44,255 nt of DNA, from positions 1 through 44,255 of the IMG/VR virus record IMGVR_UViG_3300009034_000077. One strand, 5' to 3'. Below are positions 14,684-23,430 of the stretch, piece by piece. The notes beneath the pieces were generated by a model. It had not been told where the DNA came from, did not search any database, and saw nothing but the letters and a program-made list of their open reading frames with translations. The stretch comes from a virus. Position numbers and translations under genes: made by a program. Numbering within the stretch: position 1 is the first letter of the stretch; each line of letters opens with the position of its first letter.

Positions 14684-15052
14684 TTATTTATCCTTCACAC
14701 GGATACGATCCAAATCAAATTCCCGTACCATATTCGTGGAACGTCCTGATACGGATATCGTTACTTTTGCCGTAATATGATACCAACCGGATATAAGCGT
14801 TGTACTATAGCCCAAATATCCATAGATCGTATTGCCAGATTCAGTCGATGCCGTGATCAATGTCGTGGTTGCATCCGTGCCATCTTCATGATGTGCCGAC
14901 ATTGTAGAAGACACCACGGATGATCCATATGGCATCGACCCATCATTAGCGGTTGATGCACTAGCCGCATTGAGTTTTAGTGCAACCGGCACAAATGAAT
15001 CCCCTGGCTGAATACAAATATAATCCGATCCTTGAAAATCATCAGCAGGCAT
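14684..15052 (-). CDS. Small beta-rich structural protein
   Basis: 122 residues. The pattern PGDSFVPVALKL ... GTDATTTLI ... SGWYHITAKVTIS looks like an Ig-like or BppU-type beta-sandwich, rich in Ser/Thr. No firm family. It lies among minor structural genes between the adhesin-like proteins and the connector, so a decoration or fibre-base role is plausible but unproved. Confidence 0.5.
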   Translation of the reverse strand: MPADDFQGSDYICIQPGDSFVPVALKLNAASASTANDGSMPYGSSVVSSTMSAHHEDGTDATTTLITASTESGNTIYGYLGYSTTLISGWYHITAKVTISVSGRSTNMVREFDLDRIRVKDK

Positions 15053-15066
15053 TTATATTTTCCTCT

Positions 15067-15471
15067 TTAACTACTCGTTGGATCTGCGAGGCGTATGTTG
15101 AAACTCGGAATATTCACCGTATCCGCAGTCGTTAAATTCCGTGAATTACAAGTTGTCACGAATAATTGAGCGCCCGTTGATGTTCCGCTCAATATACAGA
15201 CATGAGCTGCCGCCCCGCTCGATCCTCCCACCGTCACGCTATTATGCGATGATGTTGGAACGGTCCACCCATTAGTTGTTGATGCAGGAGCCCCAACAAT
15301 AACGCCGGTACCACTACTTGAACGTGCAAGTGCATAACCAGTCGGTTTCCATTGCCATGCTTGTGGTGCTGATGTAGGTTCTGTCGCACATACCGAAATT
15401 AAGTCAAATTGTGATGTCAAATTATTGAGCATCTGCTTAAAAGTCTCTGAGCTACACATCATTGCTGCCAT
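15067..15471 (-). CDS. Hypothetical structural protein
   Basis: 134 residues, Ser/Thr/Ala-rich with many short beta-strand-like segments (AAHVCILSGTSTGAQLFV). Good ribosome-binding site (GGAGG) upstream. Placement within the virion operon suggests a minor capsid or fibre protein. I recognise no domain. Confidence 0.5.
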   Translation of the reverse strand: MAAMMCSSETFKQMLNNLTSQFDLISVCATEPTSAPQAWQWKPTGYALARSSSGTGVIVGAPASTTNGWTVPTSSHNSVTVGGSSGAAAHVCILSGTSTGAQLFVTTCNSRNLTTADTVNIPSFNIRLADPTSS

Positions 15472-15637
15472 TTGTTTTTTCCTCCGTAAAAATATCCATG
15501 ATATTATTCATTACTTTTTTGAAATTTGGTTTAATTCCCAATCCACATTGGCCACCGATAACACCGTCGTGTACAGTCAATGTGATATTTTGACCTTCTC
15601 TTTTTTTCATTTCTTTTGTTTCATCGTTTTTATTCAT
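15452..15637 (-). CDS. Hypothetical small protein
   Basis: 61 residues from ATG 15637, preceded by GAGGAAC. The longer frame to 15706 runs into the previous gene and is less likely. The start overlaps the stop of the LamG-type protein (ATGAATAA). The N-terminus is Lys/Glu-rich, then ITLTVHDGVIGGQCGLGIKP. Function unknown. Confidence 0.5.
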   Translation of the reverse strand: MNKNDETKEMKKREGQNITLTVHDGVIGGQCGLGIKPNFKKVMNNIMDIFTEEKTNGSNDV

Positions 15638-17291
15638 AGTTCCTCGCCACAAAATGATGAGTTTGATTCTTCGCGGTATATATATGAGTTTGATTCTTCG
15701 CAACATACGTATAAAGTGCTATCAGTTCTTCTTCTGTCAAGATTGGCCGCCCAACAATCAATGAACATACCGCATTTAACACAATCAATTGATATGCCGT
15801 TGCCAAATCCGGAATATCGTTTATGAGGTCCTGGACGGCGCTATCAACATCAAGCAATCGTTCTCTTGCGATATTGAGTTTGCCAGCAAGCGCATCATGC
15901 ACTGCATTTTTGACTACTAAAACAATCCCAGGGAGCGTTGTCACTTCCGAATAGAAATCGTGATATGCACTTTGTGCCGTTAATTTTTGTAGAAGCTGTA
16001 AGATTTCCGTCAAAACTTTTTGTTCATGTATTGCCGATTGTGGCCGTAATAACATTGCTATTGAAAAATTGGCTTTTTTGGCCAGCTCACCATGCAATGC
16101 ATTTTGAATAACCAAAGTGATGATTCCGGGCAATGTAAGTGTGAGTATTGTTGCGAACTGCTCGTGCAATGCGTTTTGGATGGCAAGCGTGCTTTCTTTG
16201 GTTAAATCGGTGACGCTTGCCAATTGTTCATGGATGGCGCTTTGAATGGATAGGCTTTTAAGTGCCAGGATCGTGACGATATTGGCCAATTGATCATGAA
16301 CGGCACTCTTTGGATCGACGATACGATCCCGTTGGAGCTCGACTATTTCCCCAAGCTCATCCAATACCGAATTGAGGGGATTTAATAATAGATTCAATTG
16401 TGGCGTTGGCATGCCGCTTAGGTTAGATTGGACGGTTCCAAGTGTGCTTAATGTGATTTCAGCTTCTAGGAAATGATAAACTGGCTTTGAGATTGGATCG
16501 AATAGGGCATGTGGCCTGCTATAGAAAAGATTAGCTTGTTCTGCTGTTATGGCATTAGTAAAAAAATAACAATGATCTATTTGTCCTTGATGTGGTTTTT
16601 GGGCGCCAGCTCCTGAATGACTTTTCCCAATCCAAGGAACTAATCCCACTGTCGTATCTGTGTTCTCTGGTCCAAGATCTCCGCTATTAGGATCTGCTAT
16701 ACCGTTGATGTACACATACAGGTCATCAGTGCCATTAGCATTGAATGTGGCTACTATATGATGTTTTACATCTGCCTGTTTAATACCATCTTCACATTCT
16801 ACCCTATACGCTTCGTTATTAACTCCAATGTGAAATGTTATAGTATCATTTCTTGCCACACCAATTTCATCACCAAAAATTATAATAGCTTCATGCCACC
16901 AGCCAGCGCCAGTTTCATTTGCTACATCGAATATTGTCTCGTCTTCTGTACTTGATCCCCAGACTGTACTTGTTACAATAGAAAAGGATTTAACATTTTC
17001 GATATATTCCTCTATAGTTTCAGAAAATTCCACATAATCAGAGTCATCTCCCGAAAAATGCAATCCATTTAGCCATCTCGGTGATCCATTTATTGCACCA
17101 TAAAGCCTATCTGAACCAAAATTATATGTTTTATTTCCACTTCTTTCCCAAAAGGGCATTGCAATTATAAGATTCTTCGGATCAATCCCATAAATCTTTT
17201 CACAATTATCCAGAACTGCTTGTCGTACCAAAGACACAGGTCCCCACATCCTCGGCTTAACTTTCCATCGATTTAGGCTCTTGATAAGCAT
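15630..17291 (-). CDS. LamG/ConA-like lectin-domain structural protein with helical repeats
   Basis: 553 residues. Residues about 65-270 form a LamG-like jellyroll (LYGAINGSPRWLNGLHFSG, DVKHHIVATFNANG, DDLYVYINGIADP, GQIDHCYFFT). Residues about 300-510 hold imperfect repeats of about 30 residues built on [SN]AxHExLA (SAIHEQLAS, NALHEQFAT, NALHGELAK, SAIHEQ). The end carries a duplicated motif, VAKNQTH then TAKNQTH, encoded by a direct DNA repeat (15657-15674 and 15684-15701). Such proteins are common phage structural or adhesion components. Carbohydrate binding is inferred from the fold. Confidence 0.65.
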   Translation of the reverse strand: MLIKSLNRWKVKPRMWGPVSLVRQAVLDNCEKIYGIDPKNLIIAMPFWERSGNKTYNFGSDRLYGAINGSPRWLNGLHFSGDDSDYVEFSETIEEYIENVKSFSIVTSTVWGSSTEDETIFDVANETGAGWWHEAIIIFGDEIGVARNDTITFHIGVNNEAYRVECEDGIKQADVKHHIVATFNANGTDDLYVYINGIADPNSGDLGPENTDTTVGLVPWIGKSHSGAGAQKPHQGQIDHCYFFTNAITAEQANLFYSRPHALFDPISKPVYHFLEAEITLSTLGTVQSNLSGMPTPQLNLLLNPLNSVLDELGEIVELQRDRIVDPKSAVHDQLANIVTILALKSLSIQSAIHEQLASVTDLTKESTLAIQNALHEQFATILTLTLPGIITLVIQNALHGELAKKANFSIAMLLRPQSAIHEQKVLTEILQLLQKLTAQSAYHDFYSEVTTLPGIVLVVKNAVHDALAGKLNIARERLLDVDSAVQDLINDIPDLATAYQLIVLNAVCSLIVGRPILTEEELIALYTYVAKNQTHIYTAKNQTHHFVARNYE

Positions 17292-17749
17292 TATGCCACT
17301 TTTTCAGTAAATGTCCCGATTCTCAAATAATTGCTACTCGCTGCAAATGCCGCTCCGGTTTTATTGATAATCGCCTGTATATATTTATAAGGCCCAATTG
17401 TTATCATCTCCACCGAGGCCCGATGTTTTGGCGTTGTTTCCTGTACTGAAAAATTACCAACGAATAACGTCGCAGGCGGCAAATCCGCCGAACTGCTATG
17501 CGTTCCGGCATCCACATAATTCGTCCCATCCATTGCCGGAATCAAATATAATTCCACACTCGGATTCGTTTGTGCAGATAAATCAACACTTGCCAATTCC
17601 AATTCACAACCGGCATGGAAATGCTTATTGGATGTATTATCAAGAATTTGAGACGTACAAACACATAATATATTATTGCCCAAACTATTTAATTGTGTGT
17701 TTCCATACAGCGTCAATGATGGACTTGTACTATATACTGCGGTACTCAT
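17291..17749 (-). CDS. Hypothetical structural protein
   Basis: 152 residues, polar and beta-rich (VELYLIPAMDGTNYVDAG, RIGTFTEKVA). Start and stop overlap both neighbours, so it is cotranslated with the LamG-type protein. The motif PSVELYLIP with DGTNY recurs in phage structural proteins, but I cannot assign a role. Confidence 0.55.
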   Translation of the reverse strand: MSTAVYSTSPSLTLYGNTQLNSLGNNILCVCTSQILDNTSNKHFHAGCELELASVDLSAQTNPSVELYLIPAMDGTNYVDAGTHSSSADLPPATLFVGNFSVQETTPKHRASVEMITIGPYKYIQAIINKTGAAFAASSNYLRIGTFTEKVA

Positions 17750-18114
17750 TATACTACATCTCCTTCATACCCAATAAAATCGAGTGTTATCTGTTTTTCA
17801 GCTTGAATAACTGCCTTCTCCGTGGTGAATGCGGCTTCAATCTCTTCAAGCCGTTGAGTATTGGTTAAATCTTTAGAAGAAAAACGTACGCCAAGTCGTC
17901 TTTCCAATATTGTTCCAGCTTTCAAGGCTGATTCTTCTTCTGCTGATATATCCGGCAAAACCGAAGAAATTGCATTTGCTCCACCTTGTTCCCTAACCAC
18001 TGCCGCAGCCCATGTAATATTTGCTGAATTATCTCCGACTGGTATTGGAATGTGGAATACGCATTGTGCTACCTTTCTTTCAATGTCTTGTGTCAAAATA
18101 TGAAAATCGCTCAT
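17749..18114 (-). CDS. Hypothetical virion-operon protein
   Basis: 121 residues from ATG 18114, which follows GGGAGG at 18125-18130; the frame could extend to 18135. It has a helical C-terminal half (LEEIEAAFTTEKAVIQAEKQ). Function unknown. It overlaps the next start by one codon. Confidence 0.55.
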   Translation of the reverse strand: MSDFHILTQDIERKVAQCVFHIPIPVGDNSANITWAAAVVREQGGANAISSVLPDISAEEESALKAGTILERRLGVRFSSKDLTNTQRLEEIEAAFTTEKAVIQAEKQITLDFIGYEGDVV

Positions 18115-18144
18115 TTCAAAAATCCTCCCGCTCAAATAAAAAAA

Positions 18145-18249
18145 TTAAATGTTGTAATTAACCCGCCTCAGCCACGGGTAAAGGAGAAAAAACCCCATAG
18201 CCGAAGCACGCCCATTGTACTTATGCCCGCCTTTTAGATTGTTGTTCAT
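18145..18249 (-). CDS. Possible small ORF (34 aa)
   Basis: ATG at 18249 comes two bases after the stop of the beta-helix gene, and TAA is at 18147-18145. The product (KGGHKYNGRASAMGFFLLYP) is basic with a short hydrophobic patch. The upstream ribosome-binding site is weak. It is reported because it fills a 115-bp gap with tight spacing. Confidence 0.35.
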   Translation of the reverse strand: MNNNLKGGHKYNGRASAMGFFLLYPWLRRVNYNI

Positions 18250-18251
18250 TA

Positions 18252-19490
18252 TTAACCTACGAAAACCTTAAGCCAACCATCTGTCTTATGATAAGCAAAT
18301 ATTCCACGTTCATTTTGTGCCACGGCTTGATTCAAACCAGCACTATCAAATGTAATTGTTTCTGCGGCATCTGCGATATTAATTAGTGTTATAATTGTAC
18401 CATCAAGAAAATATGTATTAGTTGGATTGAAATTCCGTGCCGCACCCCCTGGATCACGGATAAATACAGTTCCGTCATCTGCTTCAAAAGTCTCATTATC
18501 AGACATTGTGCCACGATTTACTTTATGTAATGGTACGCCTTTTAATATACCTGGTTCAGCGAGAGAACCTACAAGATGCTGATTTATATCAACATTATAC
18601 ATTTCAACTGTACCATTATATGTCGCAGAAGCAGATTTAACAGTACCGGTATGAGATAAGTTGATTCTTCCTCCATAAATAATAACTGTTTCATCATCAC
18701 CAATTGCTCTACATCCATACATAACTCCAGAACCGGATGTTGCCGTTAGATCAAAGTAGCAATTATTTAAGACTAATAAACCTGATTCGGGACTAGTTAT
18801 CGCATATGCTTCGGCACCGTATACATGCGTTCCTATATCACCAATACTCATATACACGTGACAATTATTCGCATACAATTCTGCTCCATTGTGGCCAACA
18901 ACAAACATTTTGCGTACATGGCTAGCATGGTATAAGATATTAAAATAACAGTCATAAGCAAATATTTTCGCATTATCCAGCGCAACAAATCCGTCAAAAT
19001 TAGTGTCTGTTATACAATTATAAACATAGCACCTATTTTCATTACCATCCGTTTCCACGTGTATAGAACTAGATTTTGTATAGAAATAGCAGTTATCAAC
19101 ATAAAAAGTGATATTTCCGGTTGTATCGGGTAATCCAATACTCCAAGCACAACTTTTTCCTTCCCCTTCGTAGGTAACACCATCAATACCTAAGTTACTA
19201 ATTAAACATCCATTTCCTGGTTGAATACCTCTGCTTGAACTATCGCCAGTAATAATTGTGCTTTTACGGCCCATCCCTTGTATAGATATGTAATCCGCAA
19301 GCACTACTTTTTCTTTATAGGTACCAGGTGGAACAATTACAGTATAAGGATTCGTGGCACTTTCATCTTGTATAGAATCAACAACTGATTGGATTGTTTG
19401 ATTCTTTTTCACATATTTTATATTTTTATTAATGCCCTGAACATTAATATTTCTGAAGCTATTAGAAAGTATACCCTCTAAATTGGACAT
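18252..19490 (-). CDS. Parallel beta-helix (pectate-lyase-like) structural protein
   Basis: 412 residues. IQSVVDSIQD, TVIVPPGTYKEKVVLADYIS and IQGMGRKSTIITGD near the N-terminus match pectin-lyase-fold proteins; the following rungs (FYVDNCYF, CYVYNCI, IFAYDCYF, LYANNCHV, LVLNNCYF) recur every 20-40 residues. The C-terminal about 80 residues form a separate trimerisation-like beta domain. Candidate tailspike, fibre or capsid decoration adhesin that binds or cleaves surface glycans. No catalytic residues can be assigned by eye. Confidence 0.7.
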   Translation of the reverse strand: MSNLEGILSNSFRNINVQGINKNIKYVKKNQTIQSVVDSIQDESATNPYTVIVPPGTYKEKVVLADYISIQGMGRKSTIITGDSSSRGIQPGNGCLISNLGIDGVTYEGEGKSCAWSIGLPDTTGNITFYVDNCYFYTKSSSIHVETDGNENRCYVYNCITDTNFDGFVALDNAKIFAYDCYFNILYHASHVRKMFVVGHNGAELYANNCHVYMSIGDIGTHVYGAEAYAITSPESGLLVLNNCYFDLTATSGSGVMYGCRAIGDDETVIIYGGRINLSHTGTVKSASATYNGTVEMYNVDINQHLVGSLAEPGILKGVPLHKVNRGTMSDNETFEADDGTVFIRDPGGAARNFNPTNTYFLDGTIITLINIADAAETITFDSAGLNQAVAQNERGIFAYHKTDGWLKVFVG

Positions 19491-19505
19491 TTTTGTCTCC
19501 TAATA

Positions 19506-19793
19506 TTATTGCGAAACTCTTAAATGTACTTTCCCGCTTGTATAAGTCGAACCTATCCCGATTCGATAATACACGTCATCTTCTGGTTCAAGACCTTCCA
19601 GTTCTTCATCGGCAGTGAATGTATCGACATCCATGGTCGTGCCAGTATCACCAAATTTACGTTGTAAATAAACTGTAGCAACCCACGCAGCCGTAGAAGA
19701 TATGGATACGTTAAATCTGTTTCGGATTAATCCCCACGTTGACCAGGCTGTGGCTGCTGTGCTTGTTACCGTTATTGCTTGTGGTCCTCCCAT
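19506..19793 (-). CDS. Small structural protein
   Basis: 95 residues with a strong GGAGG upstream. The AITVTSTAATAWSTWG, VYLQRKF and YYRIGIGS segments are beta-strand-like, typical of a small jellyroll or decoration protein. No specific family is recognised. It sits between the 58-aa ORF and the beta-helix protein. Confidence 0.5.
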   Translation of the reverse strand: MGGPQAITVTSTAATAWSTWGLIRNRFNVSISSTAAWVATVYLQRKFGDTGTTMDVDTFTADEELEGLEPEDDVYYRIGIGSTYTSGKVHLRVSQ

Positions 19794-19811
19794 AATTTTA
19801 TTACCTCCAAA

Positions 19812-19988
19812 TCATCGCCCTTTTGCGGTCGGCAAAATCGCCATCTCTCGTTGTGGCTTTCGCATTGTGGATTCAACTTCCATGGATTCATTAATATATT
19901 CGGCCCATCCATGCTTCACCAATATCGCCGCACACTTTTCCGAAAGCCATCGATAACATCCAGTTTCTTTGATTCTCACCTTGATCAT
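19812..19988 (-). CDS. Small hypothetical protein (58 aa)
   Basis: ATG 19988 overlaps the preceding stop as ATGA, and TGA is at 19814-19812. The product begins MIKVRIKETGCYRWLSEKCA and is basic toward the end. In many phages a short gene beginning KVRxxxTG occurs beside capsid genes, but no function is known to me. Confidence 0.6.
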   Translation of the reverse strand: MIKVRIKETGCYRWLSEKCAAILVKHGWAEYINESMEVESTMRKPQREMAILPTAKGR

Positions 19989-20842
19989 TGCGGTTTCTTT
20001 TCCACACCAGTCATTTGCTCATTGGCTACATTGACCCAACATTTTTCGATATAGTTCATGTTTTCCAATGCGCCCAGGATTTGCATATGTTGATCCCTAA
20101 ATGATTGTGTTTGCTGTCCCAATTGTCCTGCCCGATCTCGGAGCTCCACCCGCCGCGATTGCATTTTTGTACGGAAAGGTGCCACGTTTTCAAACGGATA
20201 AAGCCACATGGCTTTGAGCAGATCCGACTTTTCAGGAAGGATTAATTTGATTCCACGTCCTTCGGCAAATCCGCAGAAATATTCGACGCTTGGCCTTTCG
20301 AAACTGTACTCGCAATCCTGCGCCATATCTACACCAAAGATATAAATCGTCTTAAATCCTTCCAATATCGCCAGCGCAATTTCCCATGAAATCGAATTCG
20401 TGAAATATCGTCGGAAGTTCGCCAGGATATAATCCACGGGAAACGGCAGACTCGCCGGTACATCTTTTTCTTTTTGTTGCATATAAATCGGAAACCGCGT
20501 CTGTTTGGTCAACCATTCATGATGTGAATGATCCCGATTAATGGTTTGATCGTAACTGTGCCGATGATGAATTTGAAACCATCTCGTTGCCTTCTCTACA
20601 ATCGCTGGGAATGCAACATATAATTGATTTAGCCCCCATACTTCCGTATCCGGATCATCCCATACAAATTGAACATCCCGCATAGTGGACGGTGCAAATC
20701 CACAAATTGCCACCTTATTGCGCTTTCGTGGAATGTTTGTGCCTGTCACAAATCCCATTTCAGGCATAATAATTTCCGATGGTTCTAATTGTTCTTTTTG
20801 TTCACCGTTACTTTTGGACGCAATCGTCTTCTTCTTAGCCAT
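19985..20842 (-). CDS. Putative glycosyltransferase-fold protein, DUF115/GT42-like
   Basis: 285 residues. After a polar 40-residue lead, KVAICGFAPSTMRD (44-56) resembles the GxGPSL nucleotide-sugar loop of DUF115 (Maf) and GT42 sialyltransferases. Then WGLNQLY (69-75), and TNSISWEIALAILEGFKTIY (148-167) with IYIFGVDMA (166-174) resemble their second conserved block. The C-terminus is helical. The gene lies in the capsid module. I recall similar uncharacterised proteins in other phages, so it need not depend on the sugar cassette. Catalysis is inference; an inactive structural relative is possible. Confidence 0.5.
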   Translation of the reverse strand: MAKKKTIASKSNGEQKEQLEPSEIIMPEMGFVTGTNIPRKRNKVAICGFAPSTMRDVQFVWDDPDTEVWGLNQLYVAFPAIVEKATRWFQIHHRHSYDQTINRDHSHHEWLTKQTRFPIYMQQKEKDVPASLPFPVDYILANFRRYFTNSISWEIALAILEGFKTIYIFGVDMAQDCEYSFERPSVEYFCGFAEGRGIKLILPEKSDLLKAMWLYPFENVAPFRTKMQSRRVELRDRAGQLGQQTQSFRDQHMQILGALENMNYIEKCWVNVANEQMTGVEKKPQ

Positions 20843-20880
20843 AAAATTTGTTCTCCTTTATTTTTTAACTATTTTTTGAC

Positions 20881-21432
20881 TTACGTTGCCGTTCCAGGCG
20901 TTATAAAAGCAAACGCCCCACTTGATGGATGCGATCCCATGACGCGCCATTTGACTGTTGATTGACCGACTAATGTTACTGGTACGCCAATGGCTTTGAT
21001 TGCCGTAGTGGCCACCACAGTCAATACAGTATCGCTTGTACCAAATGTTACTGATGCTTTTGTGGTGCCGCGAATAATGGTACTTTTTGTCGAATGACAG
21101 ATGAAATCAATACGTGCACCTTTTACCGGATCAATCGTACGGATACCGGAACCATGACACACAACTGCGCCATTACCATAATTCGTAATCGCTGCGGCGC
21201 CGGTATGTCCCGTTGAAGATGTATAATTTTGAACCGTTAAATAAGCACCTTCGGCAAGATTCAAATGAGCACCTGCCTCCACATTCATAGTGGAGCCGCT
21301 TTCCATTTCAAGCTCAGCATCAACTTTCAAGTTTAATTTGCAACCACTTGAAAAGGTCAACAGTTGTCCAGAAGACGACGGTCGTTCCCGTGTAATGGTT
21401 GCAGGTATATGTCCAGTAGAACTACTTGGCAT
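20881..21432 (-). CDS. Repetitive beta-strand structural protein
   Basis: 183 residues, Ser/Thr/Gly-rich, with short repeated strands (KLNLKVDAELEMESGSTMNV, then AGAHLNLAEGAYLTVQNY) suggesting a beta-solenoid. It follows the gene after the capsid protein. Probable minor capsid or decoration protein. No family recognised. Confidence 0.5.
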   Translation of the reverse strand: MPSSSTGHIPATITRERPSSSGQLLTFSSGCKLNLKVDAELEMESGSTMNVEAGAHLNLAEGAYLTVQNYTSSTGHTGAAAITNYGNGAVVCHGSGIRTIDPVKGARIDFICHSTKSTIIRGTTKASVTFGTSDTVLTVVATTAIKAIGVPVTLVGQSTVKWRVMGSHPSSGAFAFITPGTAT

Positions 21433-21512
21433 TTTTCAACCCTCCATTTTATTATATTGTTTGACGGGACCTCCTTGAATCATGAGGATCGAAGGCCCCG
21501 CCGATTATCAAT

Positions 21513-22031
21513 TTACCCAGTGGTCGCAGTCGTTGCAGTTGCACTAATGCAAACCTGCTGAGCTCCAAGCCGTGTGGAATCCCACAAGGTACTCCCAGCT
21601 CGTGTTGAGCTTTTCCACATGTCGGAAGATCCCATCACACGCGCACCGTATTGAATGGCTATGACACCGCCCCAATCTCCTGTAGATGTACCGCAGAGAA
21701 TTGGTCTGAGATATTGCTGTGTACTCAATGGTTTATAGACATCCGTGACAAGCAATTTATAATCCGTATTTGCAGTCGTCCAATTGCTTGCGCCAGTACT
21801 ACTAGAACCCGCTAAATTATTAAATGTTCCACCGGTCGCGCTGGATGCCTGGATTTTCATGTAAGCCTTGTCCGTAGATGCACCCATCACGGTTTTGCCT
21901 GCAAGGGCAATAAAGCAACATCCCTCAAAGCCTGCTATCGGAACGACGCGACCGTAAAGAGCTGTGCTTTTTTTGGCCATACCGGAGCTGTCAAAAACTC
22001 GATGTATTCTTATATTTTTTGCGAGATGCAT
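21513..22031 (-). CDS. Probable capsid decoration / minor structural protein
   Basis: 172 residues, started at ATG 22031 with GGAGG upstream. Located immediately after the major capsid gene. Segments such as CCFIALAGKTVMGASTDKAY, GASNWTTANTDYKLLVTDVY and YLRPILCGTSTGD occur in proteins that follow capsid genes in other phages. Decoration is inferred from position. Confidence 0.55.
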   Translation of the reverse strand: MHLAKNIRIHRVFDSSGMAKKSTALYGRVVPIAGFEGCCFIALAGKTVMGASTDKAYMKIQASSATGGTFNNLAGSSSTGASNWTTANTDYKLLVTDVYKPLSTQQYLRPILCGTSTGDWGGVIAIQYGARVMGSSDMWKSSTRAGSTLWDSTRLGAQQVCISATATTATTG

Positions 22032-22064
22032 AATATATATTCCTCCATTTCAATATTTTATTTT

Positions 22065-23426
22065 TTATGAAGATAATTTTACTCTTGTGAAAGCTTTTTC
22101 ATGAACTGGCGCTCCATCGACTTCTTGCCGCCCGATGTAACCGATCTGATTCGTTTCAGCATAGAGCTCGTTTAAAACCTGCACAGAATAGGTCAATGCA
22201 TCGACAATCCAGTAATAGGTAAAGTCGCCAAAAATGCCAACCTTTAATCCAGCTGTCCATGTGTTACTCATATATTCCGATTGATGCACAGGATAACCCA
22301 GCAATAAATCAGGCCGATTCACGGTTGTTCGTGGTTCCCAAATATAGCGACCTTCACCATCTTTAAGTTTCCGAATTTTGGTGATACCGTTGCGGTGGAA
22401 TATCCATCGACAATTGGTTAAATATTGCTCTTCCATATTGCCAACCACTTCCATAAGACCATCAAATTTGACGCTCGTGGTTGTGTTTCCAGTACTCACA
22501 TCGCGTGAAGCACTGAGGCCGACATCCGATGCTGTCATGACGCCAAGCGGTTCATCTACACCGCTACCGGTAATGAATGCTTTCTCTTCGGTAATTCCGA
22601 ATTTATAAGCAAGGCGCTCGCGGACAAGTGCTTCGATATTTATTGCAGATATCCGTGCTAATGTCCGAGACACTTTGATACGTTTAGCACATGGATGCGG
22701 AAAAAGAGCTCGCTTCTTGAAATCCATAGTACTATCTTCGCTACCGGTTTTGATCTCAGCCGTCCAGTTCGCATCTGCCGGATCATCTTCTAGCTCGGGA
22801 AACGCGATGCTGGCTGCTTTTCCAATTGGAATGATCGTTGAAAAAGGTCTCAAAAAGACCCTGCGATCTTTATCCTGAATCAAGCGTGCCATAAACTGTT
22901 CAGGCGCAACGGTATATCCACCAGCCTTGTCATCGTCTGCCTGTAATGCTCTCAATTGTTCAAATGATAATGCCCTGGCACCTTCTCTAAGATAAAAATT
23001 GAAAAGCGCCATATGATCTCCAACGGAACCACCATCCTTGACAGGAATTTTGGCAGCTTCGATCCATCGTTTTTCATATCGGGTTATAATTTCATTGCCC
23101 CGATATTCAATCGGTTCTGATTTTTCTTTTTTCTGTCTTTTCTCATCATCCTGTGTCGGCTCTGGTTTTGTCGGTTTCCTCTGGGATTGCTTGAGCATCT
23201 CATTTCGTTTCTCAAGTTCCTTTTGACGGGAAAGTCGGTCCTGCTCGGCTTGCTGCGCTTTTTCAATGTCGTCAGATATCTCATTGAATCGCTTATCGAG
23301 CTTGTCCCAGGTTTCTTGCTCCTCTGCCGTAAAATCACGTTTTTCGGTGAGTGCTTTATCGTTTAATCCACGTTGCTCTTTGTCGATTTTGACTCTTTCG
23401 TCAATGAGCTTTTGTATATCACTCAT
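22065..23426 (-). CDS. Major capsid protein, HK97 family
   Basis: 453 residues from ATG 23426 (GGAGG upstream). Residues about 1-110 form a charged coiled-coil delta/scaffold domain (RQKELEKRNEML), normally removed by the prohead protease. The shell domain contains GGYTVAPEQFMARLIQ, ITEEKAFITGSGVDEPLGV and GYPVHQSEYM, hallmarks of the HK97 fold. It assembles the icosahedral shell. The preceding protease gene supports the call. Confidence 0.9.
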   Translation of the reverse strand: MSDIQKLIDERVKIDKEQRGLNDKALTEKRDFTAEEQETWDKLDKRFNEISDDIEKAQQAEQDRLSRQKELEKRNEMLKQSQRKPTKPEPTQDDEKRQKKEKSEPIEYRGNEIITRYEKRWIEAAKIPVKDGGSVGDHMALFNFYLREGARALSFEQLRALQADDDKAGGYTVAPEQFMARLIQDKDRRVFLRPFSTIIPIGKAASIAFPELEDDPADANWTAEIKTGSEDSTMDFKKRALFPHPCAKRIKVSRTLARISAINIEALVRERLAYKFGITEEKAFITGSGVDEPLGVMTASDVGLSASRDVSTGNTTTSVKFDGLMEVVGNMEEQYLTNCRWIFHRNGITKIRKLKDGEGRYIWEPRTTVNRPDLLLGYPVHQSEYMSNTWTAGLKVGIFGDFTYYWIVDALTYSVQVLNELYAETNQIGYIGRQEVDGAPVHEKAFTRVKLSS

Positions 23427-23430
23427 GATA

